Shown here: positions 47,843 to 49,690 of the stretch, one piece after another
Numbering within the stretch: the first letter of the stretch is position 1
Layout of the letters: every line of letters starts with the position of its first letter
IMG/VR virus record: IMGVR_UViG_3300030419_001570
Location: 1 to 49,690 of that record
DNA: 49,690 bases
Source of the DNA: a virus
Reading direction: 5' to 3' (one strand)
The notes under the pieces: generated by a model
What the model saw: the letters and a program-made list of their open reading frames with translations, nothing else
The model's database searches: none
What the model was told of the DNA's origin: nothing
Position numbers and translations under genes: made by a program

Positions 47843-48985
47843 ATGGCTTTAACTTCATCGGGTGAAATTAATATGAGTGAGATTAGAACTGAGCTTGGAG
47901 CTTCAGGGCAAATTACACTTAAAGAAGCAAGCGATGGAACTGTTGCTACTATTAACACTAATAATGATTCAGATGATAGACCAGACGGAAATGCACCACA
48001 CGCTATGTCTGAGTTTTATAGTTATGACCACGATGCTGCTGGTGCCACATCATTTGGAACTTGGAGTGATGAAACAATTAGATTTATTGGGTTAGAGCCA
48101 GGAGACGGCATTTCAACACACGCAATAAGTACAAACGATATGACAGACCCAACTGGTACTGTAGGAATAGATTCAAATACAACCTCTGGAACAGTAAGAG
48201 GAAGTTGTTTAGTTGCTATATCAAGCACAGGAGACCCTGGAACTGCAAGCAGTGGTTTTGGCGGTGGTACAAGTAATAGTGGTAGTGGTTATGAAACTAT
48301 AGTAAATAATTCTGCTATAGGTAGTGTAAGTATGAGTTCATCAAATGATACTATTAACGCAAGATTTGCTTTCCAGCCACACTCAGTTCACACAGAAACT
48401 GTTAATAGAACAATAACTTGGACAGTTAATAGTGTTACTAATGCTGATATGACTGTATTTACCAATGTTACAAGTTTTGGTGGATTTTGTGTTGCAGAAT
48501 GGGTACCAGTAAATTGTAAAGATTACTATAAACATATAAGTGAATTAAAAGTTGGAGATATGATTATGTCTTACAACTTTGAAACTAATTCTGTTGAAGA
48601 AGTAGAAATACTTAAAATAGAAAAACCAAAACATAATGATTTAGTTATTTATAGATTTGAAGATATGGAAGATATTATTTATACGCATATAGAAGACGGA
48701 AAAAAAATATCTACATATAGCAAAGGATTGGCAATTACTAAAGACCACCCTATATATAAAGCAGATGGAAATATGGTTTGTGTTGACCCAGTAAAAGCAA
48801 AAGAATTATATGATTTAGATGCCGAAGAAATAAAAAAAGGCGATGAAATAAGATTTATGGACAAGACAAGAAAAGTTGAAAAATATCTGTTAAGTCCAGA
48901 TGAAACAGAAACTTATACAATATTAACAAAGAATAATAACTTTTACGCAGGTGGCGTATTAGTTCACAGTGAGATTACAGAATAA
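47843..48985 (+). CDS. Tail protein with C-terminal Hint (hedgehog/intein-like) domain (380 aa)
   Basis: The N-terminus MALTSSGEINMSEIRTELGA is a typical phage tail-associated start, followed by a Ser/Thr/Gly-rich beta region to about residue 200. From about residue 213, CVAEWVPVNCKDYYKHISEL, KVGDMIMSYN, KDHPIYK, and AGGVLVHSEITE give the Hint fold: a Cys1-like residue, the G-D loop, the block B-type His and the C-terminal VLVHS. The usual terminal His-Asn is His-Ser, and almost nothing follows. It therefore is not a full splicing intein; self-cleavage or ester formation is possible. Overlaps the next gene as TAATG. Confidence 0.72.
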   Translation: MALTSSGEINMSEIRTELGASGQITLKEASDGTVATINTNNDSDDRPDGNAPHAMSEFYSYDHDAAGATSFGTWSDETIRFIGLEPGDGISTHAISTNDMTDPTGTVGIDSNTTSGTVRGSCLVAISSTGDPGTASSGFGGGTSNSGSGYETIVNNSAIGSVSMSSSNDTINARFAFQPHSVHTETVNRTITWTVNSVTNADMTVFTNVTSFGGFCVAEWVPVNCKDYYKHISELKVGDMIMSYNFETNSVEEVEILKIEKPKHNDLVIYRFEDMEDIIYTHIEDGKKISTYSKGLAITKDHPIYKADGNMVCVDPVKAKELYDLDAEEIKKGDEIRFMDKTRKVEKYLLSPDETETYTILTKNNNFYAGGVLVHSEITE

Positions 48986-49161
48986 TGTTTAGTGGTCCAA
49001 ATGGAGCGGGAAAAGGTGATAAACCTAGAGGTATGAAAATTTCTAGGAAAGAATTTGAAGAACGCTGGGATAAAATATTTAACCATAAAGGGTTAGAAAA
49101 AAACATATTTAAAAAAGAAAACAACCAAGAAGGAAACAACAATGGCAACAGAAGTAAATAA
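48985..49161 (+). CDS. Small basic hypothetical protein (58 aa)
   Basis: ATG overlaps the Hint gene stop as TAATG. Product MFSGPNGAGKGDKPRGMK, then a helical basic segment (SRKEFEERWDKIFNHKGLEK) and an Asn-rich tail that overlaps the next gene's start. No Walker or zinc motif was seen: the Gly-rich start resembles a P-loop only superficially. Function unknown. Confidence 0.5.
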   Translation: MFSGPNGAGKGDKPRGMKISRKEFEERWDKIFNHKGLEKNIFKKENNQEGNNNGNRSK

Positions 49162-49435
49162 AGATAGCAAATTTACTCTAAGTATAGAAACCTTAGCTGG
49201 AATAGCTACAAGTATTTTTCTTGTAGTTGGTATGTGGTTTACTCTTCAAGCTGATATTGAAGAAGCTAAAGAGCTACCAGTCCCAGAAGTAGGTCGAACA
49301 GAGTATGATTTGAAAGACCAAATGATTAGAAATACAATCATCGAAACACAAAAAGACGTGGGAGAGATGAAAGAAGAACAAAAAGAAATGCGTGAAGATG
49401 TTAAAAACATTGAACGTATGATGATGCAAAAGTGA
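49142..49435 (+). CDS. Single-span membrane protein with coiled coil (97 aa)
   Basis: GAAGGAAA precedes the ATG. A short basic N-terminus, one transmembrane segment (SIETLAGIATSIFLVVGMWF), then an acidic stretch and a C-terminal coiled coil (MKEEQKEMREDVKNIERMMM). The layout is like an inner-membrane spanin (i-spanin) or a holin-like lysis accessory. Nearby genes are secreted or membrane proteins, and the lysis genes would lie close if the genome is circular. The spanin-like role is inference. Confidence 0.55.
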   Translation: MATEVNKDSKFTLSIETLAGIATSIFLVVGMWFTLQADIEEAKELPVPEVGRTEYDLKDQMIRNTIIETQKDVGEMKEEQKEMREDVKNIERMMMQK

Positions 49436-49444
49436 GGAAACATT

Positions 49445-49690
49445 ATGATGAAAAAATATTTACTGCAATGCTTATTATTGGCTGGTTTGTATTTACCATC
49501 CTCTTTATTATATGGGCAGGAAAAGCTTAAAAATTTACAGCAAGTTCAATTTTTAAGTCAAAATCAATGCGTAGTTATACAGATTAATGCAGATTGGAAT
49601 GAAAGAGCATCTATTGATTTAGGAAAAATGAAAGACTGTGTTTGGTTTAATGCTAGTATAGACAATAAAGAATATGGTGCTATAATAGCA
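49445..49690 (+). CDS. 5' part of a secreted protein, thioredoxin-like start (82 aa in window)
   Basis: ATG at 49445 follows GAGGAAAC. The first 25 residues (MMKKYLLQCLLLAGLYLPSS and LLYGQ) are a clear Sec signal peptide. After cleavage at about Gly-Gln the protein reads LQQVQFLSQNQCVVIQINAD, WNERASIDLGKMKDCVWFNA, resembling the beta-alpha start of a periplasmic thioredoxin-like fold, with the WNER place where WCxxC would stand lacking the Cys pair. The gene runs off the window. It could belong with the barrel-like C-terminus at base 2 only if missing sequence restores the frame. Confidence 0.6.
   Translation, partial: MMKKYLLQCLLLAGLYLPSSLLYGQEKLKNLQQVQFLSQNQCVVIQINADWNERASIDLGKMKDCVWFNASIDNKEYGAIIA

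Noticed and set aside
48985-49161. P-loop ATPase
   Set aside because: GPNGAGKG at the start resembles Walker A but lacks the following hydrophobic strand context, Ser/Thr position and all other ATPase motifs in a 58-residue basic protein.
1-49690. Temperate lifestyle
   Set aside because: No integrase, excisionase, attachment site or CI-like repressor was recognised; the small RHH and winged-helix regulators alone do not indicate lysogeny.

Overview
The window is an almost gap-free, AT-rich genome (or most of one) of a tailed double-stranded DNA bacteriophage. It carries a full packaging and head module, tail and fibre genes, a large internal-protein module, holin and lysis candidates, and a replication and recombination block. 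Genes are packed with TAATG or ATGA stop-start overlaps and GGAG-type ribosome binding sites. No integrase, rRNA, tRNA or CRISPR array was seen. The lack of an obvious tape-measure gene and the very large ejection-type proteins suggest a podovirus-like virion. The fibre repeats, small-gene content and a fragment like an outer-membrane beta-barrel resemble phages of marine Gram-negative bacteria. That host assignment is inference.

Layout. 1-1009: end of a barrel-like protein, a small membrane protein and a 3TM-type holin. 1002-14186 (+): tail and internal virion proteins, including a lytic transglycosylase-like protein and a 1499-residue probable ejection protein. 14164-21423 (-): replication and recombination: DnaB-type helicase, zinc protein, Holliday-junction-resolvase-like nuclease, second nuclease-like protein, winged-helix protein, SSB-like protein, Rad52/ERF-like annealing protein, RecB/Cas4-like nuclease, RHH repressor, and a string of small accessory genes. 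21754-25323 (-): an accessory operon with a zinc-finger amidoligase, a class II glutamine amidotransferase and an unknown partner, surrounded by repeats and folded leader elements. 25756-26699 (-): two unknown genes and a terminator. 26700-27488: a 0.8-kb regulatory region. 27489-32304 (+): HExxH metalloprotein, Nmad1 protein, Myb-like/exonuclease fusion, terminase small subunit, gamma-glutamylcyclotransferase and terminase large subunit. 32370-41858 (+): portal (apparent ATC start), scaffold, capsid, decoration, connectors. 41862-49435: S74 fibre, Hint-domain tail protein, membrane proteins. The last gene runs off the end with a signal peptide and a possible thioredoxin-like start.

No DNA polymerase, primase or RNA polymerase gene was recognised, so the phage probably borrows those host enzymes and supplies its own helicase, SSB, annealing protein and nucleases. 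A recurring promoter-like element (TTGACA, about 18 bases, TAT-rich -10) appears on both strands. Twice it sits five bases from an ATG, which predicts leaderless mRNAs.

The most interesting content is a dispersed peptide-modification system. An amidoligase of the glutamine-synthetase-like COOH-NH2 ligase class lies beside a class II amidotransferase, and an AIG2-type gamma-glutamylcyclotransferase lies in the packaging operon. All three are linked by gamma-glutamyl or glutamine amide chemistry, and the ligase operon has its own promoter, leader hairpin, structured intergenic RNA candidate and repeat array.
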